From Flagellimonas amphidinii (GTDB lineage: Bacteria; Bacteroidota; Bacteroidia; Flavobacteriales; Flavobacteriaceae), in NCBI RefSeq assembly GCF_013090115.1, contig NZ_JABFNN010000030.1:186001-250000 (forward strand): a stretch of DNA of 64,000 nt, read 5' to 3'. Both the position numbers and the translations under genes were made by a program. Below are positions 1-8,828 of the stretch, one piece after another. Under the pieces are notes generated by a model. It saw nothing but the letters and a program-made list of their open reading frames with translations. It was not told where the DNA came from and made no database searches. Position 1 is the stretch's first letter. Each line of letters opens with the position of its first letter.

Positions 1-65
1 ATGCCTGTCCCTACAACAATGGCATCATAAGATTCCTGTTCCTGATTGTAATAAAATTTACTCAT
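1..65 (-). CDS. GMC-type FAD oxidoreductase, N-terminal fragment cut by the window edge
   Basis: Reading the minus strand from the ATG at 65 gives MSKFYYNQEQESYDAIVVGTG before the window ends. The YDAIVVGTG segment is identical to the start of the complete GMC oxidoreductase at 5930-7633 and is the beginning of a Rossmann dinucleotide-binding motif (GxGxxG). Only about 21 codons are visible, so the assignment rests on this N-terminus and on the neighbourhood of sugar-oxidation genes. It is divergent from the TIM-barrel gene at 206, and the 140 bp between them would hold both promoters. The family oxidises sugars, often together with a small gluconate-dehydrogenase subunit 3 partner that could lie beyond the left edge. 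Confidence 0.75.
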   Translation of the reverse strand, partial: MSKFYYNQEQESYDAIVVGTG

Positions 66-150
66 TTAATAGTATTGTTTATTTGCTAAATGTATTAATT
101 ATTAAATTAATTTTCTACATTTATTCCCTATGTTTATTGAGAATTCACTA

Positions 151-164
151 CTATAACGTTGTAG
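151..164. promoter_or_regulatory. candidate LacI/GalR-type operator
   Basis: CTATAACGTTGTAG is a near-perfect palindrome (two mismatched positions) with a central CG, the usual layout of LacI/GalR operators. It lies in the 140-bp divergent region between the truncated GMC gene and the TIM-barrel gene, where it could control both. A LacI-family gene is in the window (60257-61276) but far away, so which regulator binds here is unknown. Confidence 0.35.
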
Positions 165-205
165 TTTTTGGATTCATCACAAACAGCCAATCCTAATAAA
201 TAATA

Positions 206-1210
206 ATGAAAAGAAGAAACTTTATTCGAAATGGAGCCCAAGCTGGAATAGCACTTTCTATACTAGGGACTTATGCTTGCAAACAACAAAAGAAAAATGA
301 AGCTGATCAACCGGAGGCCGAAGAAGAGGTGTCCGCAGAAACCGAACAACTGTTAAAACTGTCTTTGGCACAATGGTCTATTCATAAAATGATTTGGGAA
401 GATGGACTGGATCCTTACAGTTTTGCTGAAAAAGCAAAAGGATGGGGTTTTGAAGGATTGGAATACGTCAGTGGATTGTATTATGCAGAATTGGAAAAGG
501 ATAATTTTTCTGAAGAGGCGATGAAAGCTTTTGTGGACAAATCCAACGCTGAAGCCAAAAAACACGGAATGAAAAACCTGCTTATCATGATAGATTCTCA
601 AGGAGCTTTGGCTGCCGAAGACGCAGATGAACGAAAAGCTGCGGTAGAGAACCACTATAAGTGGGTAGATGCTGCTGCTGCTATGGGTTGTCACTCCATT
701 AGAGTTAACCTTCAAGGGAGCATGGATCCAGAAGTTTGGGTGGAAGCGTCTGTAGATGGATTGACCCAGTTAGCTACGTATGCTAAAGACAAAAACATCA
801 ATGTAATTGTGGAGAACCACGGTGGGCCTTCCTCTAATGCGGAATGGCTGGCCAATGTTATGCAGAAGGTGAATATGGACAATTGTGGAACATTGCCAGA
901 TTTTGGCAACTTCTGTATTAAAAGAGAGGATGGTTCTTATTACGAGTCCAAATGCCTTGAGGAATATGATAAATACCAAGGAGTTAAAGAATTGATGCCA
1001 TATGCCAAAGCGGTAAGCGCAAAGTCATACAACTTTGATAAGCAAGGCAATGAGACTGTCATCGATTATGCCAAAATGATGCAAATAGTGAAAGATGCAG
1101 GTTATTCAGGATTTGTTGGCGTAGAGTATGAAGGCAGCGAATTGAGTGAAGAAGATGGTATCCTCGCCACCAAAAAATTGCTTGAAAAGGTTATAGGGGC
1201 ATCGGCATAA
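206..1210 (+). CDS. sugar phosphate isomerase/epimerase-like TIM-barrel protein, exported
   Basis: This 334-residue protein belongs to the xylose-isomerase-like TIM-barrel (AP_endonuc_2) family. The N-terminus has a twin-arginine-like motif (KRRNFIR, residues 2-8), a short hydrophobic stretch and Cys25, suggesting Tat export and possibly lipid attachment, although the lipobox (TYAC) is weak. The barrel starts near residue 50. Likely metal ligands are Glu203 in VIVENHGG, Asp232 in PDFGNF and Glu307 in GVEYEG. In related 3-keto-sugar clusters such proteins act as epimerases, isomerases or lyases on oxidised sugars. It leads a co-directional run with DinB, two MFS permeases and a Gfo/Idh/MocA oxidoreductase. 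The exact substrate cannot be read from sequence. Confidence 0.85.
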   Translation: MKRRNFIRNGAQAGIALSILGTYACKQQKKNEADQPEAEEEVSAETEQLLKLSLAQWSIHKMIWEDGLDPYSFAEKAKGWGFEGLEYVSGLYYAELEKDNFSEEAMKAFVDKSNAEAKKHGMKNLLIMIDSQGALAAEDADERKAAVENHYKWVDAAAAMGCHSIRVNLQGSMDPEVWVEASVDGLTQLATYAKDKNINVIVENHGGPSSNAEWLANVMQKVNMDNCGTLPDFGNFCIKREDGSYYESKCLEEYDKYQGVKELMPYAKAVSAKSYNFDKQGNETVIDYAKMMQIVKDAGYSGFVGVEYEGSELSEEDGILATKKLLEKVIGASA

Positions 1211-1222
1211 AACATTGTGCTT

Positions 1223-1666
1223 ATGAAGGGATTTCTACATCAACTTTTTGATTATAATTTCTATTGCAACAAAAAGCTAATTGAGCAATGTACTGCTACG
1301 AAGAAAGTCCCTAAAGAATCGGTTAAGCTTTTTAACCACATTTTGAATGCACATCATATCTGGAATCACAGAATTTTGGGAAATACACCGGAACTGGAAG
1401 TTTGGCAGAAGCATAAAATTGCCAGCTGGGAAGAAATTCATTATGAAAACCAGCGGACTTCCTTTGAGATAATTACCAACGCAGATGATTTTGACAAAAG
1501 GATAGATTATGAGAACAGCAAAGGCAGAACCTATGCCAATGAGCTTAAAGATATCCTATTTCATATTGTGAACCATTCAACACATCATAGGGGTCAAATT
1601 TTGATGCATTTTAGAGCATCAGGAATTGAACCAGAACCATTGGATTATATTTTTTACAAGAGATAA
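1223..1666 (+). CDS. DinB/YfiT-like putative metal-dependent hydrolase
   Basis: The product is a 147-residue four-helix-bundle DinB-family protein. Histidines typical of the DinB metal site are visible at residues 44-45 (NAHHIWNH) and 118-122 (VNHSTHH). I chose the ATG at 1223; a GTG two codons upstream is also open but less likely. The gene starts 12 bp after the TIM-barrel gene and ends 9 bp before the MFS gene, so it is probably cotranscribed with the sugar genes. Family members include mycothiol-dependent and bacillithiol-transferase enzymes, but most, like this one, have no assigned reaction. Confidence 0.85.
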   Translation: MKGFLHQLFDYNFYCNKKLIEQCTATKKVPKESVKLFNHILNAHHIWNHRILGNTPELEVWQKHKIASWEEIHYENQRTSFEIITNADDFDKRIDYENSKGRTYANELKDILFHIVNHSTHHRGQILMHFRASGIEPEPLDYIFYKR

Positions 1667-1675
1667 GATCAGTTT

Positions 1676-2905
1676 ATGAGTATAAAAATCAAATTTCAAC
1701 TCTCCTTTATGATGTTCTTGGAGTTCTTCATATGGGGTGGTTGGTTTGTGACCTTGGGAACGTTTTTGGGAAATAACCTTAATGCAAGTGGGGGAGAAAT
1801 TGCCCAGGCTTTTTCAACCCAGTCTTGGGGGGCTATTATTGCACCATTTATCATTGGTCTTATTGCAGATAGATATTTTAATGCAGAGCGCATTTTGGGA
1901 GTTCTCCATTTAATAGGGGCATTTTTAATGTATCAAATGTATCAGTCCAATGACTTTTCGGTATTTTATCCTTATGTCTTGGGCTACATGATAATTTATA
2001 TGCCCACTTTGGCCTTGGTCAATTCAATTTCGTTCAATCAAATGACTGACCCGGCCAAGGAATTTTCACCTATACGTGTTTTTGGAACCATTGGTTGGAT
2101 CGTTGCAGGTCTTGTCATTAGCTATCTGTTTTTATGGGATTCGCCAGAAGGGATTCAATCTGGGATGCTGAAGAATACTTTTCTAATGGTAGGTATAGCT
2201 TCGGCAATATTGGGATTATTCAGTTTTACATTGCCCAAAACACCTCCACGAGTTGGGAAAGATGAAAAGGTGAGTATTTCTGGACTTTTAGGACTGGATG
2301 CATTGAAACTATTAAATGATAGAAACTTTCTGATTTTCTTTGTTTCTTCTATTTTAATATGTATCCCACTGGCTTTTTATTATCAAAATGCAAACCCGTT
2401 CCTTACAGAAATTGGGATGAACAATCCTACAGGTAAAATGACCATAGGCCAAGCATCAGAAGTTTTGTTTATGCTATTGCTGCCTTATTTCTTCAAAAAA
2501 TTTGGGTTTAAAAAAACAATAATGGCCGGGATGTTGGCATGGACCCTACGTTATTTGTTGTTTGCCTATGGCAATGCAGGGGAAATGACCTTCATGTTGC
2601 TTATCGGAATAGCATTGCACGGGATTTGTTATGACTTTTTCTTTGTGTCGGGTCAGATTTATACCGATTCCAAAGCTGGAGAAAAATATAAAAGCGCTGC
2701 CCAAGGATTGATTACCTTAGCCACATATGGGGTGGGCATGTTGATAGGCTTCTGGATCGCTGGAAAAATAACCGATATGTACCTCATTGGAGAAAATGTA
2801 CATAATTGGCAGAACATTTGGATGATACCAGCCCTATTCGCATTGGTCGTTCTGGCATTGTTTGCAATATTCTTCAAAAAAGAAGAGGTAACCTATAAAT
2901 CGTAA
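1676..2905 (+). CDS. MFS transporter, nucleoside:H+ symporter (NupG/XapB) type
   Basis: This 409-residue integral membrane protein has about twelve hydrophobic segments. The first helix (FFIWGGWFVTLGTFL) and the region around IADRYFNAERILG resemble the NupG/XapB nucleoside symporter family, which in Bacteroidota is often found next to sugar dehydrogenases and TIM-barrel isomerases rather than nucleoside genes. Uptake of a sugar or sugar derivative across the inner membrane is therefore a reasonable inference. A second, different MFS permease follows 25 bp downstream, so the operon carries two importers or an importer and an exporter. Confidence 0.85.
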   Translation: MSIKIKFQLSFMMFLEFFIWGGWFVTLGTFLGNNLNASGGEIAQAFSTQSWGAIIAPFIIGLIADRYFNAERILGVLHLIGAFLMYQMYQSNDFSVFYPYVLGYMIIYMPTLALVNSISFNQMTDPAKEFSPIRVFGTIGWIVAGLVISYLFLWDSPEGIQSGMLKNTFLMVGIASAILGLFSFTLPKTPPRVGKDEKVSISGLLGLDALKLLNDRNFLIFFVSSILICIPLAFYYQNANPFLTEIGMNNPTGKMTIGQASEVLFMLLLPYFFKKFGFKKTIMAGMLAWTLRYLLFAYGNAGEMTFMLLIGIALHGICYDFFFVSGQIYTDSKAGEKYKSAAQGLITLATYGVGMLIGFWIAGKITDMYLIGENVHNWQNIWMIPALFALVVLALFAIFFKKEEVTYKS

Positions 2906-2930
2906 CTAAACCAATAATTATATATCAACC

Positions 2931-4145
2931 ATGGAAAATATAAATAAGAATAGACTTTTTTTAGCGTCTTGTATTTCGCTAATTGTAACCGCTATGACCT
3001 TTGCACTGAGAGCGGGAATTATGGGAGAACTGAATGTGGAATTTGGATTTAATGACACACAATTGGGATGGATGAATTCTATGGCGTTTTATGGATTTCC
3101 GGTTTCCATGATCATAGGGGGACTCATTTATCCAAAAATTGGACCCAAGCCTATACTTTGGGTAGCTTTTATTTGTCACTTATTAGGTTTGATTCTTACC
3201 ATAATTGCAAAAAGCTTCGTGCCGCTATTGGTATCAACTTTTTTGATTGGACTGGCTAACGGAGCCGTGGAAGCTGCCTGTAACCCTTTAATAGCCGATA
3301 TGTATACCACCAATCGCACCACAATGTTGAACAAATTTCATGTGTGGTTCCCTGGAGGGATTGTAATTGGAGCTTTATTGGGAGAGTTTATGGGCAACAT
3401 GAATCTATCTTGGCAGCTTCAAATTGCTATCATGATCATACCAACGTTAATTTATGGCTATTTAATACTTGGACAAAAGTTTCCCAAAGCGGAGAATATT
3501 GAATCCAATATCAGTGAGAACATCAAATCCATGTTCAGTCCACTGTTTATTTTCATGTTGATTTGTATGGGTCTTACAGCTACAACAGAACTTGGAACAG
3601 GTCAATTTATTGAAAGATTACTTGGACAAGCCGGTGCACCACCATTGATTATTTTGGCCATTGTTACCGGATTAATGGCAGTGGGGAGATATTTTGCAGG
3701 CCCTGTCATTCATAAAATAAACCCAATAGGTGTTCTTTTTATATCGGCGATAGTAGCTTCTTTGGCACTGTACCTACTTTCTGGGGCAACAGGCAGTATG
3801 GTTTATGTGGCAGCAATTCTATTTTCATGCGGAGTAATGTATTTTTGGCCTACCATGATTGGGTTTGTTAGCGAATACACCCATAAAACCGGCGCCCTTG
3901 GAATGTCCATTATTGGAGGATTTGGAATGTTGATTACGGGTATTTCCTTACCCCAAATAGGAAAAATGTTGGATCAGGAACGCTCTACAGCATTAGATTC
4001 TGGTGTTTCAGCTGATGCAGCAGATCTTGTTGCCGGTCAAGCTACGTTAGGAAATATAATGTGGCTGCCCATTATTTTAATTGTATTGTTCGGCATATTG
4101 TTTATCATGCGCAATAAATTGGAAGAAAAAAGAATACAACACTAA
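2931..4145 (+). CDS. MFS transporter, probable sugar permease
   Basis: The protein has 404 residues and about twelve transmembrane segments. Its N-terminal half (ISLIVTAMTFALRAGIMG, then LGWMNSMAFYGFPVSMIIGG) is typical of the major facilitator superfamily. It is not closely similar to the preceding NupG-type permease. It sits 14 bp upstream of the Gfo/Idh/MocA oxidoreductase, so it most likely imports the substrate or an intermediate handled by that enzyme. Substrate specificity is not visible. Confidence 0.85.
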   Translation: MENINKNRLFLASCISLIVTAMTFALRAGIMGELNVEFGFNDTQLGWMNSMAFYGFPVSMIIGGLIYPKIGPKPILWVAFICHLLGLILTIIAKSFVPLLVSTFLIGLANGAVEAACNPLIADMYTTNRTTMLNKFHVWFPGGIVIGALLGEFMGNMNLSWQLQIAIMIIPTLIYGYLILGQKFPKAENIESNISENIKSMFSPLFIFMLICMGLTATTELGTGQFIERLLGQAGAPPLIILAIVTGLMAVGRYFAGPVIHKINPIGVLFISAIVASLALYLLSGATGSMVYVAAILFSCGVMYFWPTMIGFVSEYTHKTGALGMSIIGGFGMLITGISLPQIGKMLDQERSTALDSGVSADAADLVAGQATLGNIMWLPIILIVLFGILFIMRNKLEEKRIQH

Positions 4146-4159
4146 ATTAAATCACACAC

Positions 4160-5296
4160 ATGCCCAAAAAAATTAGATTAGGAATCTTAGGGGGAGGGGG
4201 AGACTCCCTGATTGGAGTACTGCACAGAGTAGCATCCTTTATCAATGACAATTACGAAATCGTGGGAGCGGTCTTCAACCCAAATTTTGAGGACAACCTT
4301 GATTTCGCAAAAGAAATTGATGTGCCTACCAATCGTATTTACAAAGACTTTGACACTTTGGTTGAAGAGGAGATGAAGCTTCCTGAAGAGGAACGTATCC
4401 AGGTATGTTCTATTTTGACGCCTAATTTCCTGCATTTTCCCATGGCCAAAAAACTATTGGAAAATGGATTCCACGTCATCTGCGAAAAGCCAATGACCAC
4501 AACCTATGAAGAAGCCAAAATTCTGCAAGAAACACTGGCTAAAGCCGGGACCGTTTTTGCAGTGACCCATACCTATACTGGGTATCCAATGGTTCGACAA
4601 ATGCGAGAGATGATCAAAGAAGGAGTTTTGGGTAAAATCCACAAAGTGGACGCAAGATATTACCAAGGATGGATCAATGCCATTATCCATGACAAGGAAA
4701 AACGTTCCTCTGTTTGGCGGTTGGACCCCAAAAAGGCAGGAATCAGTTCTTGCATGGGAGATATTGGTGTCCATGCTTTTAATATGATTGAATTTACCAC
4801 AGGATTACAGGTGAAATCTCTACTATGCGATTTTAATTATCTCTATGATGACAATCAAATGGATGTAGATGGTACTGTTTTGATACGCATGGACAAGCAC
4901 GTTAAAGGAGTTATCAGGGCAAGTCAGGTTGCTACGGGTGAAGAAAATGGATTGGCCATTGCTATTTATGGAGAAAAAGGAGCGTTCCGTTGGGAACAGG
5001 AAAAACCTAATTTCCTATATAAAATGAGTGATACTGAGCCGGTACAGATTTATAAGCCAGGGCATGCCTATAATTCCAAGTTAAGTTTGGATGGAACAAA
5101 ACTGCCTCCAGGTCACCCAGAAGGTATTTTTGATGCCATGGCCAACATCTATTTGGGAGTAGCAAGAGCCATTCGAGGAGAAGAATATAACAATGGAGAA
5201 TTCCCAACGATGTTGGATGGCGTACGTGGACTCAATTTTATTGAAAGCACAGTAGCTTCAAACAAACAAGGGAATGTTTGGGTTGATATGGATTAA
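4160..5296 (+). CDS. Gfo/Idh/MocA family oxidoreductase
   Basis: This 378-residue NAD(P)-dependent oxidoreductase has an N-terminal Rossmann fold (GILGGGGDSLIG, residues 8-19), the family's EKP motif at 109-111 and a likely catalytic pair, Asp201 and His205, in GDIGVHAFN. The length is normal. Family members oxidise or reduce sugar hydroxyls, for example at C3, and are partners of DUF1080 and TIM-barrel proteins in 3-keto-sugar pathways. No Tat or Sec signal is present, so it acts in the cytoplasm. It is the last gene of the rightward run and is followed directly by the MITE-like element. Confidence 0.9.
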   Translation: MPKKIRLGILGGGGDSLIGVLHRVASFINDNYEIVGAVFNPNFEDNLDFAKEIDVPTNRIYKDFDTLVEEEMKLPEEERIQVCSILTPNFLHFPMAKKLLENGFHVICEKPMTTTYEEAKILQETLAKAGTVFAVTHTYTGYPMVRQMREMIKEGVLGKIHKVDARYYQGWINAIIHDKEKRSSVWRLDPKKAGISSCMGDIGVHAFNMIEFTTGLQVKSLLCDFNYLYDDNQMDVDGTVLIRMDKHVKGVIRASQVATGEENGLAIAIYGEKGAFRWEQEKPNFLYKMSDTEPVQIYKPGHAYNSKLSLDGTKLPPGHPEGIFDAMANIYLGVARAIRGEEYNNGEFPTMLDGVRGLNFIESTVASNKQGNVWVDMD

Positions 5297-5318
5297 TTTC
5301 AAACCAAAATGATAAAAT

Positions 5319-5455
5319 ATAAGAGGCTGTCTAATAAATAGGGTTTTCGTCAACCTGAACTTGTTTCAGGTTCTCATAACAACAAAACAATTTGTTGAGA
5401 TTCTGAAATAGATTCAGAATGACGTCCTTTCAGAACTTTTTAGACAGTCTCTTAT
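5319..5455. repeat. MITE-like inverted-repeat element with two internal hairpins
   Basis: The ends are a 16-bp inverted repeat, left 5319-5334 (ATAAGAGGCTGTCTAA) and right 5440-5455, with one mismatch. Inside are two perfect stem-loops: AACCTGAA/TTCAGGTT (5352-5359 with 5365-5372) and ATTCTGAA/TTCAGAAT (5400-5407 with 5413-5420). There is no open reading frame. It fills the space between two convergent genes and its right end touches the stop codon of the ASCH gene. It could be a non-autonomous mobile element, or serve as a bidirectional terminator, or both. Confidence 0.6.
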
Positions 5456-5920
5456 TTATTTCTGAAAGACCTTTTCAAATTCTTCAAAGACCACGATCAT
5501 ACTTTCCCTGGGCACTTTCCCAAATTCCTGAAGTTCCCGGGTATAATAATCCCAATGGGTCTCTTTCCATTGGGCAAGACTTTTATCACCTTCACCTTCC
5601 AAGCGTGAATGCTCGTCTCTAATTGCAAAATAGGGCACTAGTTTTACTGAGGTGGTCCGGATAATGCACTTGGCTTGTCCACCCCAATCGGTGACTACTG
5701 TAAAATCCCCTATTTTGGGGAGTTTCTCATGCCGTGATTGTAACCCCAAAAGGGAATGCGACGTAGCACGTTTTATGTCTTTGCACACCAAATCGGCACA
5801 AGTGTTGGCATCTTTTTCATTGTCACAAAAATGTATGACTTTGGGTGCGTCTTCAGAGGCAAATTCTAGGTGTTTATCCAAAAAATCGCCCCATAGATTT
5901 CGGGCTGAAGCGTTTTCCAT
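5456..5920 (-). CDS. ASCH domain-containing protein
   Basis: The 154-residue product matches the ASCH family (RNA-binding-like beta-barrel related to PUA). Recognisable pieces are KRATSH near residue 50, the GDFTVVTDWGG strand and turn, IIRTTSV, and the EGEGDKSLAQW segment that is typical of this subfamily. Proteins of this type are thought to bind RNA or modified nucleosides, and some hydrolyse acylated cytidines; no specific role can be assigned. It lies 9 bp downstream of the GMC oxidoreductase on the same strand and ends at the MITE-like element. Confidence 0.88.
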   Translation of the reverse strand: MENASARNLWGDFLDKHLEFASEDAPKVIHFCDNEKDANTCADLVCKDIKRATSHSLLGLQSRHEKLPKIGDFTVVTDWGGQAKCIIRTTSVKLVPYFAIRDEHSRLEGEGDKSLAQWKETHWDYYTRELQEFGKVPRESMIVVFEEFEKVFQK

Positions 5921-5929
5921 AAGTAGTAA

Positions 5930-7633
5930 TTAAGAAAATTTATGCTGTTGAACTAATTGGGCTGCATGGTTGGCGGCTCTTGCGGTAAAGGCCATATAGG
6001 TCAAAGAAGGGTTCACGCAACTTGCAGAGGTCATAAAAGCACCATCTGTTACATAAACATTTGGAACATCGTGCAATTGATTGTGTTTGTTCACAATTGA
6101 GGTCTTGTCATCATGCCCCATTCGTGCACCGCCCATTTCGTGAATACCCAGGCCAGGTCCTGTTGCTGTGTCAAATACCTCAACATCTTTGAAACCAGCG
6201 GCCTTAAAAATGGCGACCGCTTCATCCTTTATGGCATTTCTCATTTTGTATTCATTTTCTTTGAACTCCACATCAAAATCCAATTGTGGGAGGCCCCATT
6301 GGTCTATTTTATCCTTACTTAGTTGTACTCTGTTATCATGGTAAGGAAGCATCTCGCCAAATCCAGTCATGCCTATTTGCCAAGCCCCAGGTTTTAGTAT
6401 TGCTTCTTTAAATGCTTTTCCATATCCTAATTCGGCTACAGCATCGGACCAATTTTCACGGGTTGCACTACCTTGGTATCCAAAACCACGTACAAATTCT
6501 TTCTGTTTGGTTTTTTCATTTAGATTGACAAATCTGGGAATATAAAAACCGCTGGGTCTTCTTCCTTTATAATATTTGTCCAAATAACCATCAACTTTTG
6601 CTGTGGCTCCCAGTTGATAGTGATGATCCATGATATTACGACCCAATTGATCGTGATTATTGCCCATTCCATTGGGAAATGCTTTGGATTTGGATTGCAA
6701 TAAAATACCTACTGATGCCATTGCTGAGGCACATAGAAATATGATTTTAGCCTTGAATTCGAATTTTTCGTGCGTTTCTGTATCTATTACACGTACTCCG
6801 GTTGCCCTTTGTTGTGTTTCATCATAGATGATTTCATGAACTATAGAGTTGGCACGCAAGGTCATATTGCCAGTTCGTTCCGCCGCCGGAAGGGTAGAAG
6901 AGTTACTGCTAAAGTAACCTCCAAATGGACAACCTCTCCAACATCTAGCCCTATTTTGGCAACGCCCCCTACCTTCAAATTTAGTGGTGTCCTCGGTAAT
7001 ATGGGCTGCCCTACCAATAGTTAAAAGTCGACCATCTTTAAAGTTTTCACCCATTGAGGCCTGTAGATCTTTTTCCACACAGTTGAGCTGCATAGCAGGT
7101 TGAAATTGTCCATCAGGTAGATGCGGAATGCCCAACTTTTGTCCCGAAACACCAATATAAGATTCCACTTTATCATACCAAGGAGCTATATCTTTATATC
7201 TAATTGGCCAATCAACAGCAATTCCTTCTTTTTTGTTGGCTTCAAAATCTAAATCGCTCCAGCGATAACTTTGACGCCCCCATGTTAAAGAACGACCACC
7301 GACCTGATAACCACGAATCCAATCAAAACGCTTGGTTTCTTGGTACGGATGTTCTAAATCGTTCACAAAAAAGTGCTTCACATCTTCTTTGGGTGCCCAA
7401 CCAACTCTGAGCTGTTTTGGATACTTCTTTTTTTCTTCACTAGAAAGTTCACCCTTGTATGCATAATCCCATGGGTCATCGTGCATGGTTTTATAATCTT
7501 GAATATGCTTTACCATGGGCCCACGTTCCAAAACCAAGGTTTTTAGACCATTTTCACATAATTCTTTGGCCGCCCAGCCACCACTTATTCCTGTACCGAC
7601 CACAATGGCATCATAAACTATATTATCATTCAC
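5930..7633 (-). CDS. GMC family FAD-dependent sugar oxidoreductase
   Basis: This complete 567-residue GMC oxidoreductase carries the FAD-binding GTGISGG motif at residues 13-19. At the C-terminus are the HEMGGARMG motif (His498) and SCVNPS (Asn541), which give the His/Asn catalytic pair of the family. A Cys-rich loop (GRCQNRARCWRGCPFGG) is also seen in the gluconate/2-keto-sugar dehydrogenase branch. The start is GTG, because an in-frame stop lies just upstream and no ATG is available. It probably oxidises a sugar hydroxyl and passes electrons to a respiratory partner. It is divergent from the TIM-barrel/DUF1080 operon at 7776 and is paralogous to the fragment at the left edge. Confidence 0.92.
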   Translation of the reverse strand: MNDNIVYDAIVVGTGISGGWAAKELCENGLKTLVLERGPMVKHIQDYKTMHDDPWDYAYKGELSSEEKKKYPKQLRVGWAPKEDVKHFFVNDLEHPYQETKRFDWIRGYQVGGRSLTWGRQSYRWSDLDFEANKKEGIAVDWPIRYKDIAPWYDKVESYIGVSGQKLGIPHLPDGQFQPAMQLNCVEKDLQASMGENFKDGRLLTIGRAAHITEDTTKFEGRGRCQNRARCWRGCPFGGYFSSNSSTLPAAERTGNMTLRANSIVHEIIYDETQQRATGVRVIDTETHEKFEFKAKIIFLCASAMASVGILLQSKSKAFPNGMGNNHDQLGRNIMDHHYQLGATAKVDGYLDKYYKGRRPSGFYIPRFVNLNEKTKQKEFVRGFGYQGSATRENWSDAVAELGYGKAFKEAILKPGAWQIGMTGFGEMLPYHDNRVQLSKDKIDQWGLPQLDFDVEFKENEYKMRNAIKDEAVAIFKAAGFKDVEVFDTATGPGLGIHEMGGARMGHDDKTSIVNKHNQLHDVPNVYVTDGAFMTSASCVNPSLTYMAFTARAANHAAQLVQQHKFS

Positions 7634-7727
7634 TATTATGCTGTTTTAATTGTCCGCTAATACCTATATTTATGTCTTTCTACGTGATGAGTGAAAACAT
7701 CATAGTTTTTTTCTTAAATATAGAAGA

Positions 7728-7752
7728 TAAATCCTAATGTTTTGAGGATTTA
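7728..7752. promoter_or_regulatory. palindromic candidate operator upstream of the TIM-barrel/DUF1080 operon
   Basis: TAAATCCT (7728-7735) and AGGATTTA (7745-7752) form a perfect 8-bp inverted repeat with a 9-bp spacer. It lies 23 bp upstream of the ATG at 7776, in the divergent region shared with the GMC gene. There is no T-run on either side as for a terminator, so a protein-binding site is more likely. The binding factor is unknown. Confidence 0.35.
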
Positions 7753-7775
7753 TGAATTCTTAAAATTCAATTTCA

Positions 7776-8828
7776 ATGAAAACAATCAAAGGACCAGCAG
7801 TATTCTTAGCCCAATTTGTGGACAGTAAACCACCGTTTAATTCTTTGGATGGACTTTGCAAATGGGCTTCTGATCTGGGTTACAAAGGAATCCAGATACC
7901 TACATGGGAATCCTTTTTGATAGACTTGGACAAGGCAGCAGAAAGTCAAGATTATTGTGATGAACTTAAAGGAAAGATAAGCTCCTATGGTTTGGAGATT
8001 ACTGAATTGTCCACCCATTTACAAGGACAGTTGGTAGCTGTCCATCCGGCCTACGATATCATGTTCGATAATTTTGCCCCGGATGCTTTAAAGGGCAAAC
8101 CAAAAGAACGTACCCAATGGGCCATTGAAACTGTAAAAAAGGCGGCAACTGCAAGTAGACGATTGGGCATAAAAGCGCATGCTACTTTTTCTGGAGCTTT
8201 GCTTTGGCATACTGCCCACCCTTGGCCCCAAAGACCCCCAGGATTGGTGGAAATGGGTTTTGAGGAATTGGCGAAAAGATGGATGCCCATTTTAAATCAT
8301 TTCGATGAAGAAGGAGTCGATGTCTGTTATGAAATCCATCCTGGTGAAGACTTACATGATGGCGATACCTTTGAAAGGTTTTTGGAAGCTACGGGCAATC
8401 ACAAAAGAGTGAATATTTTGTACGACCCAAGCCATTTTGTGTTGCAACAATTGGACTATATCAAATACATTGACCATTATCATGAGTTCATTAAATCCTT
8501 CCACGTGAAGGATTCAGAATTTAATCCTACAGGAAAAAAGGGAGCCTTTGGAGGGTACAACGATTGGGGCGATCGCGCTGGGCGATACAGGTCTTTGGGT
8601 GACGGTCAAATCGACTTTAAGACCATTTTCTCCAAATTGACCCAATACGGGTGCGATGTATGGGCAGTAATGGAATGGGAGTGCTGTATTAAAAGCCCGG
8701 AACAGGGAGCGCGGGAAGGCGCCAAATTCATTCAAGATCACATCATTGAAGCGACAGAAAAAACCTTTGATGATTTTGCAGGAGCAGAAATAGATGCAAC
8801 CAAACTCAAGAAAATATTAGGATTATGA
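7776..8828 (+). CDS. sugar phosphate isomerase/epimerase-like TIM-barrel protein, cytoplasmic
   Basis: The product has 350 residues, no signal peptide and the xylose-isomerase-like TIM-barrel fold. Probable metal ligands are Glu186 in CYEIHPGED, Asp217 in LYDPSHF, His243 in FHVKDSE and Glu300 in VMEWEC. This is the divalent-metal site layout of the AP_endonuc_2 family. It differs from the exported paralogue at 206, so the two probably act in different compartments. Its stop overlaps the start of the following DUF1080 gene (ATGA), indicating tight coupling. An epimerase, isomerase or lyase acting on a keto-sugar is the best inference. Confidence 0.9.
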   Translation: MKTIKGPAVFLAQFVDSKPPFNSLDGLCKWASDLGYKGIQIPTWESFLIDLDKAAESQDYCDELKGKISSYGLEITELSTHLQGQLVAVHPAYDIMFDNFAPDALKGKPKERTQWAIETVKKAATASRRLGIKAHATFSGALLWHTAHPWPQRPPGLVEMGFEELAKRWMPILNHFDEEGVDVCYEIHPGEDLHDGDTFERFLEATGNHKRVNILYDPSHFVLQQLDYIKYIDHYHEFIKSFHVKDSEFNPTGKKGAFGGYNDWGDRAGRYRSLGDGQIDFKTIFSKLTQYGCDVWAVMEWECCIKSPEQGAREGAKFIQDHIIEATEKTFDDFAGAEIDATKLKKILGL

